DNA of 6,679 nt from Parachlamydiales bacterium (GTDB lineage: Bacteria; Chlamydiota; Chlamydiia; Chlamydiales; SM23-39): NCBI GenBank assembly GCA_003151315.1, contig PLXF01000110.1, positions 3,060 to 9,738 on the forward strand. The letters run 5' to 3'. Shown here piece after piece: positions 1 through 6,573 of the stretch. A model generated the notes under the pieces. That model was not told the origin of the DNA and ran no database searches. It saw only the letters and a program-made list of their open reading frames with translations. The first letter of the stretch is position 1. Each line of letters starts with the position of its first letter. The translations under genes and the position numbers were made by a program.

Positions 1-147
1 GGCGAGGTGTTATTCGATCTACAAAAGGGGATCGAGTCGTTTCGCGTCCGAAGAAGTTTACGCGAAAAAGGAAAACGGCACAACGCCCACGAGCCTCTTC
101 TCTTAGAGCCGAATAAGACCTATTATCTGGATCGCTTCCAGAAGTAG
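1..147 (+). CDS. 3' end of an unidentified protein gene (partial, runs off the left edge)
   Basis: An open frame from the first base to a TAG at 145-147 encodes the last 48 residues of a protein. The piece is rich in Arg, Lys, Glu and Leu and ends with LEPNKTYYLDRFQK. It is basic and hydrophilic, with no membrane segment. It lies in the same direction as glgB, 54 bases upstream, so the two could share a transcript. I do not recognise the family. The ending vaguely recalls the C-terminal beta domain of CocE/NonD-type hydrolases, but the stop comes before the rest of that domain would appear, so I do not assign it. That it is coding is inferred from the open frame reaching the edge and from a composition like the neighbouring genes. 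Confidence 0.6.
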   Translation, partial: GEVLFDLQKGIESFRVRRSLREKGKRHNAHEPLLLEPNKTYYLDRFQK

Positions 148-201
148 CGCTTATACCTCCACTACCCAAAAATAGGGAATTTCGAGTACAACTTTAGAGA
201 T

Positions 202-2328
202 ATGTCCACAATTTCCACCGATTCCAATACCGATATCCAGCTTCTTGCGGCTGGATGCCACTATAATCCGCATAGTTTTCTCGGTGTTCATGACACACCG
301 CAGGGGTGTGTGATTCGCCTATGGCGTCCCGGAGCTAAGGAAATTCACTTAGAGGTGCTGGGACATCTGGTGCGAGCTGAGAGAGTCGATGAGAGAGGCG
401 TATTTGAATATGTTGTAAATCAAAAAGTTTCGAGCGGCGATTACAAAGTCTTTCACGATAATGCCCTTTTAGCGGCCGATCCTTATACTTTTCTTCCTCA
501 GGTGGGAGAGGTCGATACGTTTTTGTTCAATAAGGGGTGCCATTATGAAATCCATCGGATTTTGGGCGCACGGCGTAAAGTGGTGCACGGCATTGAAGGG
601 ACCGGTTTTTCTGTTTGGGCGCCTAATGCGCGCAGCGTGAGTTTAATTGCCGATTGTAACCATTTTGACGGGCGTGTAAATCCGATGCGCTCGTTGGGCT
701 CTTCGGGGGTCTGGGAATTGTTTGTTCCTGGAGTTGGCAATGGGGAAAAATATAAGTTTGAGATCCGGACGCGGGAAAATTATTTGCGGATCAAAAGCGA
801 TCCGATGGCCCTCTATTCGGAATTGCGGCCCAATACGACGTCGATAGTTTTCGATGTGGACAAGTACGAATGGAACGATCGGGAGTGGTTGGCCAAGCGC
901 TCGAAGAATGGGCCTATGAACATCTACGAGGTGCATCTAGGCTCCTGGAAAAAGGGGGAGGGGGAATTTCCTCAATATCGCACGATCGCCTTAGAATTGG
1001 CCTCCTATTGCAAGGAGATGGGGTTTTCCCACGTGGAGCTACTTCCCGTTATGGAGCACCCTTTAGACGAGTCGTGGGGCTATCAGGTAACTGGCTTTTT
1101 TGCGGCGACAAGCCGATTTGGCACGCCGACCGATTTTCAGTTTCTCGTCGACCATCTGCATCAAGAGGGGATCGGCGTAATTGTCGATTGGGTCCCTGCC
1201 CACTTTCCGACCGATGATTTCTCCTTGAACCGATTTGATGGGACTGCGCTCTATGAACACGACGATCCTCGAAAAGGAATGCATCCCCATTGGCAAACGG
1301 CGATTTTCAATTATGGGCGGCGGGAGGTCACCAATTTTTTGATCGGCAGCGCCCTGTTTTGGTTAGAAAAGATGCATATCGATGGGCTGCGGGTCGATGC
1401 TGTTGCGTCTATGCTCTATTTAGATTACGGAAGAAAAGAGGGGGAGTGGATCCCCAATGCGGATGGGAGCAACTTCAATATCGAGGCGATCGAATTTCTC
1501 AAACATTTAAATACGATTGTGCGGGAAAAGCATCCGACCGTCTGGATGATTGCTGAAGAGTCCTCGGCTTATTCGGGTGTGACCCATCCAGATGGGCTCG
1601 GATTTGATTTGAAATGGAATATGGGGTGGATGAACGATACGCTCCGCTATTTTAGTCTCGATCCGATCTATCGGCACTTTCACCAAAACGATCTGACTTT
1701 TAGCCTCCTCTATACTTTTTCCGAGAGGTTTATGTCGGTCCTCTCCCACGATGAGGTGGTCCACGGCAAAGGGAGTTTGATCGGCAAAATGCCGGGGCCC
1801 GATTGGCAAAAATTTGCCAACGTTCGCCTCATCTATAGCTACATGATGTGCCATCCCGGAAAAAAACTTCTGTTTATGGGAGGGGAATTTGGCCAGTGGA
1901 GCGAATGGGACTCGGGTAGTGAGCTCGAGTGGAATTTATTGGGGTCTGCCTCTCACAAAGGGCTTTGCGATTGTGTGCGAGAAATCAACCATTTTTACCA
2001 CAGCCATTCAGCTCTATGGGAATGGGACTTTGATTGGCGCGGTTATGAATGGATCGATTTTTCCGATGCTGATCGAAGTGTGATCTCCTATCTGCGAAAG
2101 GGGGAGTTGTCGATGCTGGTTTGCGTCCACAATTTCACCCCCGAAACATATTCTAACTATTTTATTGCGCTTAAGGGGGCCAAAGGGGTGAGGGAGGTAT
2201 TTAATACCGACGCGGCCCGATTTGGCGGCTCAGATAAGATAAATTCTGAGATAGCTCTTATGAAAGGGGGCTTTTCTGTCTCCTTGGCTCCTTTGGCTAC
2301 GCAAATCTTTGAGGTTGTCTCTGTCTAA
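202..2328 (+). CDS. glgB: 1,4-alpha-glucan branching enzyme GlgB
   Basis: GlgB cuts alpha-1,4-linked glucan and rejoins the fragment through alpha-1,6 bonds, making the branches of glycogen. It is a cytoplasmic GH13 enzyme. The 708 residues match the usual length. Seen in order: an N1 beta domain (about 15-100, with NPHSFLGVH), a CBM48 domain (about 130-220, FSVWAPNA), and the catalytic barrel from about 235 to 590. The catalytic motifs are intact: DWVPAHF at 329-335, GLRVDAV with nucleophile Asp399, AEES with acid/base Glu452, and SHDEVVHGK with Asp517. Tyr294, equivalent to E. coli Tyr300, is present. A C-terminal beta domain (about 600-708) ends the protein. ATG 202 is the only sensible start, as the next Met is far inside; the upstream AGAG sits too close to be a good ribosome site. 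The wording resembles chlamydial GlgB. The 3' end overlaps ligA. Confidence 0.96.
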   Translation: MSTISTDSNTDIQLLAAGCHYNPHSFLGVHDTPQGCVIRLWRPGAKEIHLEVLGHLVRAERVDERGVFEYVVNQKVSSGDYKVFHDNALLAADPYTFLPQVGEVDTFLFNKGCHYEIHRILGARRKVVHGIEGTGFSVWAPNARSVSLIADCNHFDGRVNPMRSLGSSGVWELFVPGVGNGEKYKFEIRTRENYLRIKSDPMALYSELRPNTTSIVFDVDKYEWNDREWLAKRSKNGPMNIYEVHLGSWKKGEGEFPQYRTIALELASYCKEMGFSHVELLPVMEHPLDESWGYQVTGFFAATSRFGTPTDFQFLVDHLHQEGIGVIVDWVPAHFPTDDFSLNRFDGTALYEHDDPRKGMHPHWQTAIFNYGRREVTNFLIGSALFWLEKMHIDGLRVDAVASMLYLDYGRKEGEWIPNADGSNFNIEAIEFLKHLNTIVREKHPTVWMIAEESSAYSGVTHPDGLGFDLKWNMGWMNDTLRYFSLDPIYRHFHQNDLTFSLLYTFSERFMSVLSHDEVVHGKGSLIGKMPGPDWQKFANVRLIYSYMMCHPGKKLLFMGGEFGQWSEWDSGSELEWNLLGSASHKGLCDCVREINHFYHSHSALWEWDFDWRGYEWIDFSDADRSVISYLRKGELSMLVCVHNFTPETYSNYFIALKGAKGVREVFNTDAARFGGSDKINSEIALMKGGFSVSLAPLATQIFEVVSV
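2309..2328 (+). promoter_or_regulatory. glgB/ligA overlap with GAGG ribosome site and candidate non-ATG starts
   Basis: The ligA frame has no ATG near its 5' end. Candidate starts are TTG at 2309, TTG at 2315 and CTG at 2321, all before the glgB stop TAA at 2326-2328. The only Shine-Dalgarno-like string, GAGG at 2311-2314, lies six bases before the CTG and directly abuts the second TTG. It cannot serve the first TTG, because it overlaps that codon. The overlap is therefore 20, 14 or 8 bases depending on the start, which favours translational coupling to glgB. Which codon is used is not decided by the sequence. Confidence 0.5.
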
Positions 2329-4324
2329 AATTACATCCCATCAAGACTACATCGCACTCGTTAACGAGTTGATCGAGCACGACAAGCACTATTATGACGA
2401 GGCAAAGCCCGTCATCTCCGATTTTGCCTATGATCTGAAACTGCGGCAGTTGATCGAATATGAGAAGGCCCATCCGGAATATATTCTACCCAATTCCCCG
2501 AGCCAACGAATTAGTGAATCGGCGACTGAGGGCTTTCACCAAAAAGAGCATCTAACGCCGATGATGTCCCTGGCCAATACCTATTCAGAAGGGGAAATTG
2601 AAGATTTTATCAAAAGGGTGCACAAGGGATTAGAGAAAAAACAGGTCCCTTTTTGTTGCGAACTCAAAATGGATGGGACGGCGATCTCTCTCCTCTACCG
2701 CTCGGGAAAGCTGGTCCATGCGCTAACGCGAGGCAACGGCAAGGTGGGGGACGATGTGACGGCCAATATCAAAACGATTAAAAGCATCCCTTTAGAGCTC
2801 TCGGGAAAAGAATTTCCCGATCTATTTGAGGTCAGGGGCGAGGTTTTTATGAGTCTGGCTGTGTTTCGGGCGATTAACGAGCAGAGGGAAATTGAGGGGT
2901 TAGAACCCTTTGCCAACCCGCGCAATGCGGCGGCTGGCTCTTTAAAACTGCTCGATTCTCGAGAAGTGGCGAAACGCAAACTCAATATTACTTGCTATGC
3001 GATGGGTGAAGGGCAGTCTCTTGAAAAGACTCAGCACGGAACTCTTCAATTTTTAAAAAAAATGGGACTTCCGATTGCGAAACCGCCCTATATAGCGCGA
3101 TGTGAGAGGATCGAAGAGATTATGCACTTTGCAGAAAGGATCCATGAGGAACGGGAGAGCCTTCCTTTTGAAATCGATGGGATCGTAATTAAAGTGGACG
3201 ATCTCAAAGCTCAGCAGATGCTGGGTGCTACAGGAAAAACGCCCCGTTTTGCTGTGGCCTATAAATATGCCCCAGAACAGGTGTTTACCCAGATTCTCGA
3301 TATTACCGTACAGGTGGGAAGATCGGGGGTATTGACCCCTGTGGCTGAATTGGAGCCTGTATTTTTGGCTGGGAGCACGATAGCGAGAGCTACGCTGCAT
3401 AATCAGGACGAAGTGACCCGTAAAGATATCCGGAAGGGCGATTGGGTGGCTATTGAAAAAGGGGGGGATGTGATCCCCAAGGTGGTGATGGTGGATGTGG
3501 CTAAAAGAGAGCCTCACACTAAGCCCTGGAAAATGCCCTCTGTTTGTCCCGCCTGCCATACTGCCGTTGTCCATAAAGAGGGGGAGGTGGCTGTCCGCTG
3601 TCCAAATCCCCGATGCGCAGGGCAAAGAGTGCGCCGCCTCCAATATTTTGCCAGCAAGCATGCGATGGATATTGAACACATGGGTGAAAGGGTCGTGGAG
3701 CAGCTCGTCGATAAAGGGCTTGTCACGCGAATTTCCGATGTCTATTTGCTGACCGAAAAAGAGCTCTCTCTTCTGGAAGGATTTAAGGAAAAATCGATCC
3801 ACAATTTGTTGGAGAGTATCGAGAAATCACGCAATTGTCCCCTTTCCCGATTTATTATGGCGCTGGGGATTAAATATGTGGGCACTGAGACGGCCGATCT
3901 CTTGGCGGAGCAGGCTCATGATCTCGATACGTTGATGCAGATGACCGAAGAGGAGCTCTTAAATATAGAGGGGATTGGAGAGAAAACGGCGCAAGCGATT
4001 GTTGACCATTTCCGAGATCCGGAACATCGAGAAGAGGTGGAGCTCCTGATAAAACATGGGGTAGCGCCCCAGAAGCCCAAAAAACAGAAGATTTTGGGTC
4101 ACGCTTTTGCAGGAAAAACATTCGTTTTAACAGGCGCTTTGCAAAATTTTAGCCGAGATGAAGCAGCTCACCTCATTAAAGAGAGGGGAGGGAAGACGAC
4201 CGGTTCCGTGAGTAAAAAGACCGACTTCGTGTTAGTGGGAGAAGATCCCGGCTCTAAATACGAAAAGGCTAAGGAACTCGGTGTGGACATCCTCTCAGAA
4301 GGGCAATTTCAGAAAATGTTGTAG
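2309..4324 (+). CDS. ligA: NAD+-dependent DNA ligase LigA
   Basis: LigA seals nicks in duplex DNA during replication and repair, using NAD+ to form a ligase-AMP intermediate. Numbering here assumes TTG 2309; 671 residues is a normal length. Seen in order: domain Ia, which binds the NMN half of NAD+ (YY at 28-29, Asp38, Tyr41, Asp42); the adenylation domain with the KMDG motif and AMP-accepting Lys120, the TRGNG loop at 140-144, EVRGEVF at 174-180, and EIDGIVIK at 288-295; an OB fold (about 325-400, VQVGRSGVLTPVAEL); a four-cysteine zinc finger (Cys413, 416, 431, 436); helix-hairpin-helix repeats (about 450-570, including IEGIGEKTAQAI); and a C-terminal BRCT domain (about 597-671). All domains are present, so it should be active. 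The start is TTG or CTG, as no ATG is available. It follows glgB with an overlap and converges on the gene at 4339-5100. Confidence 0.96.
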   Translation: MRLSLSKITSHQDYIALVNELIEHDKHYYDEAKPVISDFAYDLKLRQLIEYEKAHPEYILPNSPSQRISESATEGFHQKEHLTPMMSLANTYSEGEIEDFIKRVHKGLEKKQVPFCCELKMDGTAISLLYRSGKLVHALTRGNGKVGDDVTANIKTIKSIPLELSGKEFPDLFEVRGEVFMSLAVFRAINEQREIEGLEPFANPRNAAAGSLKLLDSREVAKRKLNITCYAMGEGQSLEKTQHGTLQFLKKMGLPIAKPPYIARCERIEEIMHFAERIHEERESLPFEIDGIVIKVDDLKAQQMLGATGKTPRFAVAYKYAPEQVFTQILDITVQVGRSGVLTPVAELEPVFLAGSTIARATLHNQDEVTRKDIRKGDWVAIEKGGDVIPKVVMVDVAKREPHTKPWKMPSVCPACHTAVVHKEGEVAVRCPNPRCAGQRVRRLQYFASKHAMDIEHMGERVVEQLVDKGLVTRISDVYLLTEKELSLLEGFKEKSIHNLLESIEKSRNCPLSRFIMALGIKYVGTETADLLAEQAHDLDTLMQMTEEELLNIEGIGEKTAQAIVDHFRDPEHREEVELLIKHGVAPQKPKKQKILGHAFAGKTFVLTGALQNFSRDEAAHLIKERGGKTTGSVSKKTDFVLVGEDPGSKYEKAKELGVDILSEGQFQKML

Positions 4325-4338
4325 CCTGCTCTTAGATT

Positions 4339-5100
4339 TTAAGCAGCGAAAATTGTAGGGTTAATTCGATAGTGGGTTTGAGGCTCCGGGTGAAGCGAGA
4401 GATCGGTCCTTTTTTTGATTGCGATCGCAATGAGAAACGGGTGGCCGCTCGGTAGATTAAGTAAAAAACTTTGTTTTCGGATCCCTTCCAGCTCGCTCGA
4501 ATGTACTTGAAAAAACCACACCTCTTGAACCTCAGGCCAGTTTGATGGCTCCATCGAGTAGAGCCCTTCCACGTCGAATAGACACTCTTTTCCTAAAGAG
4601 GGTACTGCGTCTACACAATGAAAATAGGCCTCGCGGCTCGAAATCACCGGGATGTGGGCTCCAGATGGGGTTCCAAATCGGTTGAAATAGGGGGGGCATA
4701 CCCCTCCTTGCGAAGTAAAGTAGGGAAGAAGCGTCGTGATGAACTCATCATCAATGTCGAGGTAGACAAGGCCCTGAGCGTTTTTCCGCAATGTCCCTTT
4801 TCCCCTAATGAGGGTCTGCAGCACCGCTCGCGTTCGGGGGATGGGTCGGGGTCTCGTTATCTCTTCCGTCTCAGCTATAAGCTCGGGGATGGGGGTGGGA
4901 TTGCGTTTGGGAACGGCATCGATCGCTCCGCGGGTAAAAAAACGGGCTAGGCTGAATGTCTGAGCTTGTGGCGTTGTGGGAAGGGTAGAGAGATTGAGAG
5001 CGGGAATAGTTAATTTTTTCTTTAAACACTGAATTAAACGATAAAATATTTTTTGGATCGCGAGATGTATAAGTGTAATTGTATGAGTTATGTTTTCCAT
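4339..5100 (-). CDS. protein of unknown function; C-terminal domain possibly 2H-phosphoesterase-like
   Basis: A 253-residue protein starting at ATG 5100, with a weak GTGAG upstream. I do not recognise the family firmly. Residues 1-30 are mildly hydrophobic but carry Lys, Arg and His, so an amphipathic helix is more likely than a true membrane span. Residues 35-95 are rich in Pro, Thr and Arg and look disordered. From about 98 the sequence looks folded: LVYLDIDDEFITTLLPYF, then CPPYF, then SGAHIPVIS (His149), and later EVWFFQVHSSELEGIRK and GHPFLIAIAIKK (220-230). Two HxT/S-like strands about 75 residues apart, with a 'xVHSSELExxR' segment between, recall the 2H phosphoesterase fold. Position three of motif one is Pro, and the second His and Ser/Thr are replaced by Leu and Ala, so the activity would be lost. 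This is inference. It lies 56 bases after miaB on the same strand and may be co-transcribed. It is probably cytoplasmic unless secreted without a classical signal. Confidence 0.8.
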   Translation of the reverse strand: MENITHTITLIHLAIQKIFYRLIQCLKKKLTIPALNLSTLPTTPQAQTFSLARFFTRGAIDAVPKRNPTPIPELIAETEEITRPRPIPRTRAVLQTLIRGKGTLRKNAQGLVYLDIDDEFITTLLPYFTSQGGVCPPYFNRFGTPSGAHIPVISSREAYFHCVDAVPSLGKECLFDVEGLYSMEPSNWPEVQEVWFFQVHSSELEGIRKQSFLLNLPSGHPFLIAIAIKKRTDLSLHPEPQTHYRINPTIFAA

Positions 5101-5108
5101 GACTCACA
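5082..5108 (-). promoter_or_regulatory. imperfect hairpin enclosing the start codon of the 4339-5100 gene
   Basis: On the plus strand, the arms TATGAGTTATG (5082-5092) and CATGACTCACA (5098-5108) are inverted repeats matching at 9 of 11 positions, around a five-base loop. In the minus-strand mRNA, one of the two mismatches becomes a G-U pair. The ATG (5098-5100) lies in the stem next to the loop. Folding would hide the start codon, or the DNA palindrome could be an operator. A hairpin of this quality can arise by chance, so only its placement makes it notable. Confidence 0.3.
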
Positions 5109-5111
5109 AAT

Positions 5112-5132
5112 TGTAATTAAACTGTAATTAAA
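5112..5132. repeat. direct repeat of TGTAATTAAA, period 11 bp
   Basis: Two exact 10-base copies lie at 5112-5121 and 5123-5132, separated by one base. The shared seven-base core TGTAATT occurs again at 5074-5080 inside the neighbouring gene. The pair sits in the 56-base AT-rich gap between miaB and the unknown gene, upstream of the latter. A spacing of one helical turn would place both copies on the same DNA face, as in some operators, but AT-rich spacers also produce such repeats by chance. Confidence 0.5.
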
Positions 5133-5139
5133 ATGGTAG

Positions 5140-5157
5140 AATAAAATTATTTTTATT
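5140..5157 (-). repeat. AT-only palindrome just after miaB
   Basis: AATAAAA (5140-5146) and TTTTATT (5151-5157) form a perfect seven-base inverted repeat with a four-base loop, touching the miaB stop codon. The stem has no G-C pair and no clean T-run follows it in the direction of miaB transcription. It is therefore a poor intrinsic terminator, and read-through into the downstream gene seems likely. Confidence 0.35.
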
Positions 5158-6494
5158 TAGATAACTTTTAGGGAGCTATTAGGTTTTACTAAATCTCCCA
5201 CTAATGTTTGGTGGCTATAGCTATGAACATGCACCTGTTGGAGGGTGCCGATGAGCGACTCATCCCCTTCAAAAATAACTTTTTTCCAGCAACGGGTTCT
5301 CCCTTTGAGCTGGGTCCCCCCTTTATTGAAACATTCGACTAAGACTTCATACGTGTTCCCGAGCATCTGTTGTCTCTCTTCAACGGCGATCTCGTTTTGT
5401 AGATCCATTAGCCTTTGGAGGCGATCGAATTTCACCTCTTCAGGTACGTCGTCTTTCCAGCGCAGAGCAGGTGTCCCTTTACGGGGGCTGTAAGCATAAA
5501 TGTAGGCGACCGAGTAACGGATCTGTCGGAAGATCTCCATCGTCTCTTGGAACTCTTCTTCGGTCTCTGTGGGAAAGCCGACGATGATATCAGTTCCTAA
5601 GGAGACGTGAGGGACGATTTTTCGAAGAAGGGCCACCTTTTCTAGATATTGCTCTTTGGTGTAAATCCGGTGCATTTTTTTTAAGATCCGATCAGATCCC
5701 GCCTGGATGGGGAAGTGGACGAATTCACATAACGAGGGGAGGTCCCGAATCGCTTGCATTAGCTCCACTGTGATGTCGATCGGATGGGACGTCATGAAGC
5801 GGATCCGCTCCATACCAGGGATTTGATCGAGGCGGTAGAGAAGGTTGTGGAAAAGGCAGTTCCATTCTGGCTTGTCTTTGCCGTAGCTGTTGACGTTTTG
5901 ACCGAGCAGGGTGATCTCTTTATATCCTTGGTCTACGAGGCGGCGGCACTCCTCTACGATGCTGTCCGGGGGCCGGGAAACCTCTTCACCTCGGGTATAA
6001 GGGACGACGCAATAGGTGCAGTACTTGTCGCAGCCCCGAATAATCGAGACGTGGGCTTTGATGGGATTGTCCCGTTTAGCGATCAGATAATCGAGGTTTT
6101 CTTCAAAGCGGTCGTCGGTCTTAAAGACCTGTTTTTTGGTATAGAGCACTTGGTCGATGACGGTGCCCAGATCGGTGATATTATTGGTTCCGACGACAAA
6201 GTCGAGGTGGGGGAACTTGCGGAAAAGGGAGTCCTTTTTCGCCATGGCCATGCACCCGGTAACGCCGATAATCCTATTTTTTTTGTCGACGCGCCCCATC
6301 CGTCCCAGCTTACCCATCACTTTGCGTTCCGCTAAATCTCTGATGGAGCAGGTATTGAAAATGAGCAGATCGGAGCTCTCTTCATCGGCGGCTGCCGTTA
6401 AGCCCCTTTTTGCAAGCTGACCGGCCATAATTTCCGTGTCGAGCTCGTTCATTTGACATCCGTAGGTCCGGATAAAATAGGTCTTAGGTTCCAT
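5157..6494 (-). CDS. miaB: tRNA-2-methylthio-N6-dimethylallyladenosine synthase MiaB
   Basis: MiaB is a radical-SAM enzyme with two iron-sulfur clusters that adds the methylthio group to isopentenyl-adenosine at position 37 of tRNAs reading UNN codons. This needs prior action of MiaA, which is not in this window. The 445 residues match the family length. Seen in order: the N-terminal methylthiotransferase domain with Cys13 (TYGCQMNELD), Cys49 (NTCSIRDLAERK) and Cys81 (VTGCMA), which hold the auxiliary cluster; the radical-SAM motif CxxxCxxC at Cys155, Cys159 and Cys162 (RGCDKYCTYCVVPYTRG); LLGQNVNSYG at 196-205; and a C-terminal TRAM RNA-binding domain (about 375-437). The NVNSYG and CVVPYTRG wording favours MiaB over the RimO and MtaB relatives. 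ATG 6494 places TYGC at the usual distance from the N terminus, but no Shine-Dalgarno sequence precedes it. It lies 79 bases after the gene ending at 6574. Confidence 0.96.
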   Translation of the reverse strand: MEPKTYFIRTYGCQMNELDTEIMAGQLAKRGLTAAADEESSDLLIFNTCSIRDLAERKVMGKLGRMGRVDKKNRIIGVTGCMAMAKKDSLFRKFPHLDFVVGTNNITDLGTVIDQVLYTKKQVFKTDDRFEENLDYLIAKRDNPIKAHVSIIRGCDKYCTYCVVPYTRGEEVSRPPDSIVEECRRLVDQGYKEITLLGQNVNSYGKDKPEWNCLFHNLLYRLDQIPGMERIRFMTSHPIDITVELMQAIRDLPSLCEFVHFPIQAGSDRILKKMHRIYTKEQYLEKVALLRKIVPHVSLGTDIIVGFPTETEEEFQETMEIFRQIRYSVAYIYAYSPRKGTPALRWKDDVPEEVKFDRLQRLMDLQNEIAVEERQQMLGNTYEVLVECFNKGGTQLKGRTRCWKKVIFEGDESLIGTLQQVHVHSYSHQTLVGDLVKPNSSLKVI

Positions 6495-6506
6495 AATTGC
6501 TATGAG

Positions 6507-6535
6507 AGGATAACAAAAGAGGGGCTCTGCTGCAA
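6507..6535 (-). promoter_or_regulatory. candidate sigma-70-type promoter for miaB
   Basis: On the minus strand, TTGCAG (6530-6535) and TATCCT (6507-6512) stand 17 bases apart, matching the consensus -35 and -10 boxes at three and four of six positions. Transcription would start near 6500, giving a leader of only about six bases. That fits the absence of a ribosome site before miaB. The match is weak, and miaB could equally be read from the upstream gene. Confidence 0.25.
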
Positions 6536-6573
6536 GTTCGATTTTTGAATTACGAGCGGTGTGAGTAGATTTT

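Noticed and set aside
127..141. Perfect inverted repeat CTGGA/TCCAG with a five-base loop before glgB
   Set aside because: The stem is only five bases, lies inside the upstream coding end and is followed by no T-run, so it is not a credible terminator.
1..201. Upstream fragment as a truncated CocE/NonD hydrolase pseudogene continuing toward glgB
   Set aside because: The resemblance is limited to a short loose pattern, and none of the three plus-strand frames after the stop at 147 continues such a domain.
148..201. glgB promoter in the 54-base gap
   Set aside because: TATACC and TACAAC resemble -10 boxes, but neither has a matching -35 box at proper spacing. Transcription from the upstream gene is as likely.
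3053..3802. 249-codon open frame on the minus strand inside ligA
   Set aside because: It lies antisense to highly conserved LigA sequence, shows no family motif, and has a His- and Ser-rich composition typical of a reverse-complement shadow.
4326..4346. Inverted repeat CTGCT/AGCAG between the convergent ligA and unknown genes, tested as a bidirectional terminator
   Set aside because: The stem is five base pairs with an 11-base loop and no T-tract on either side. It may contribute to 3' ends but cannot be supported as an intrinsic terminator.
4871..5107. 78-codon minus-strand frame starting at 5107, overlapping the start of the unknown gene
   Set aside because: It is out of frame with the C-terminal domain, Ser/Tyr-rich and has no motif. 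A frameshift joining it to the main frame is not needed, since the main frame already has an ATG.
5784..6335. 183-codon open frame on the plus strand inside miaB
   Set aside because: It is antisense to the conserved methylthiotransferase and radical-SAM regions of MiaB. Its Val/Asp-rich sequence is what the opposite strand of this gene would give.
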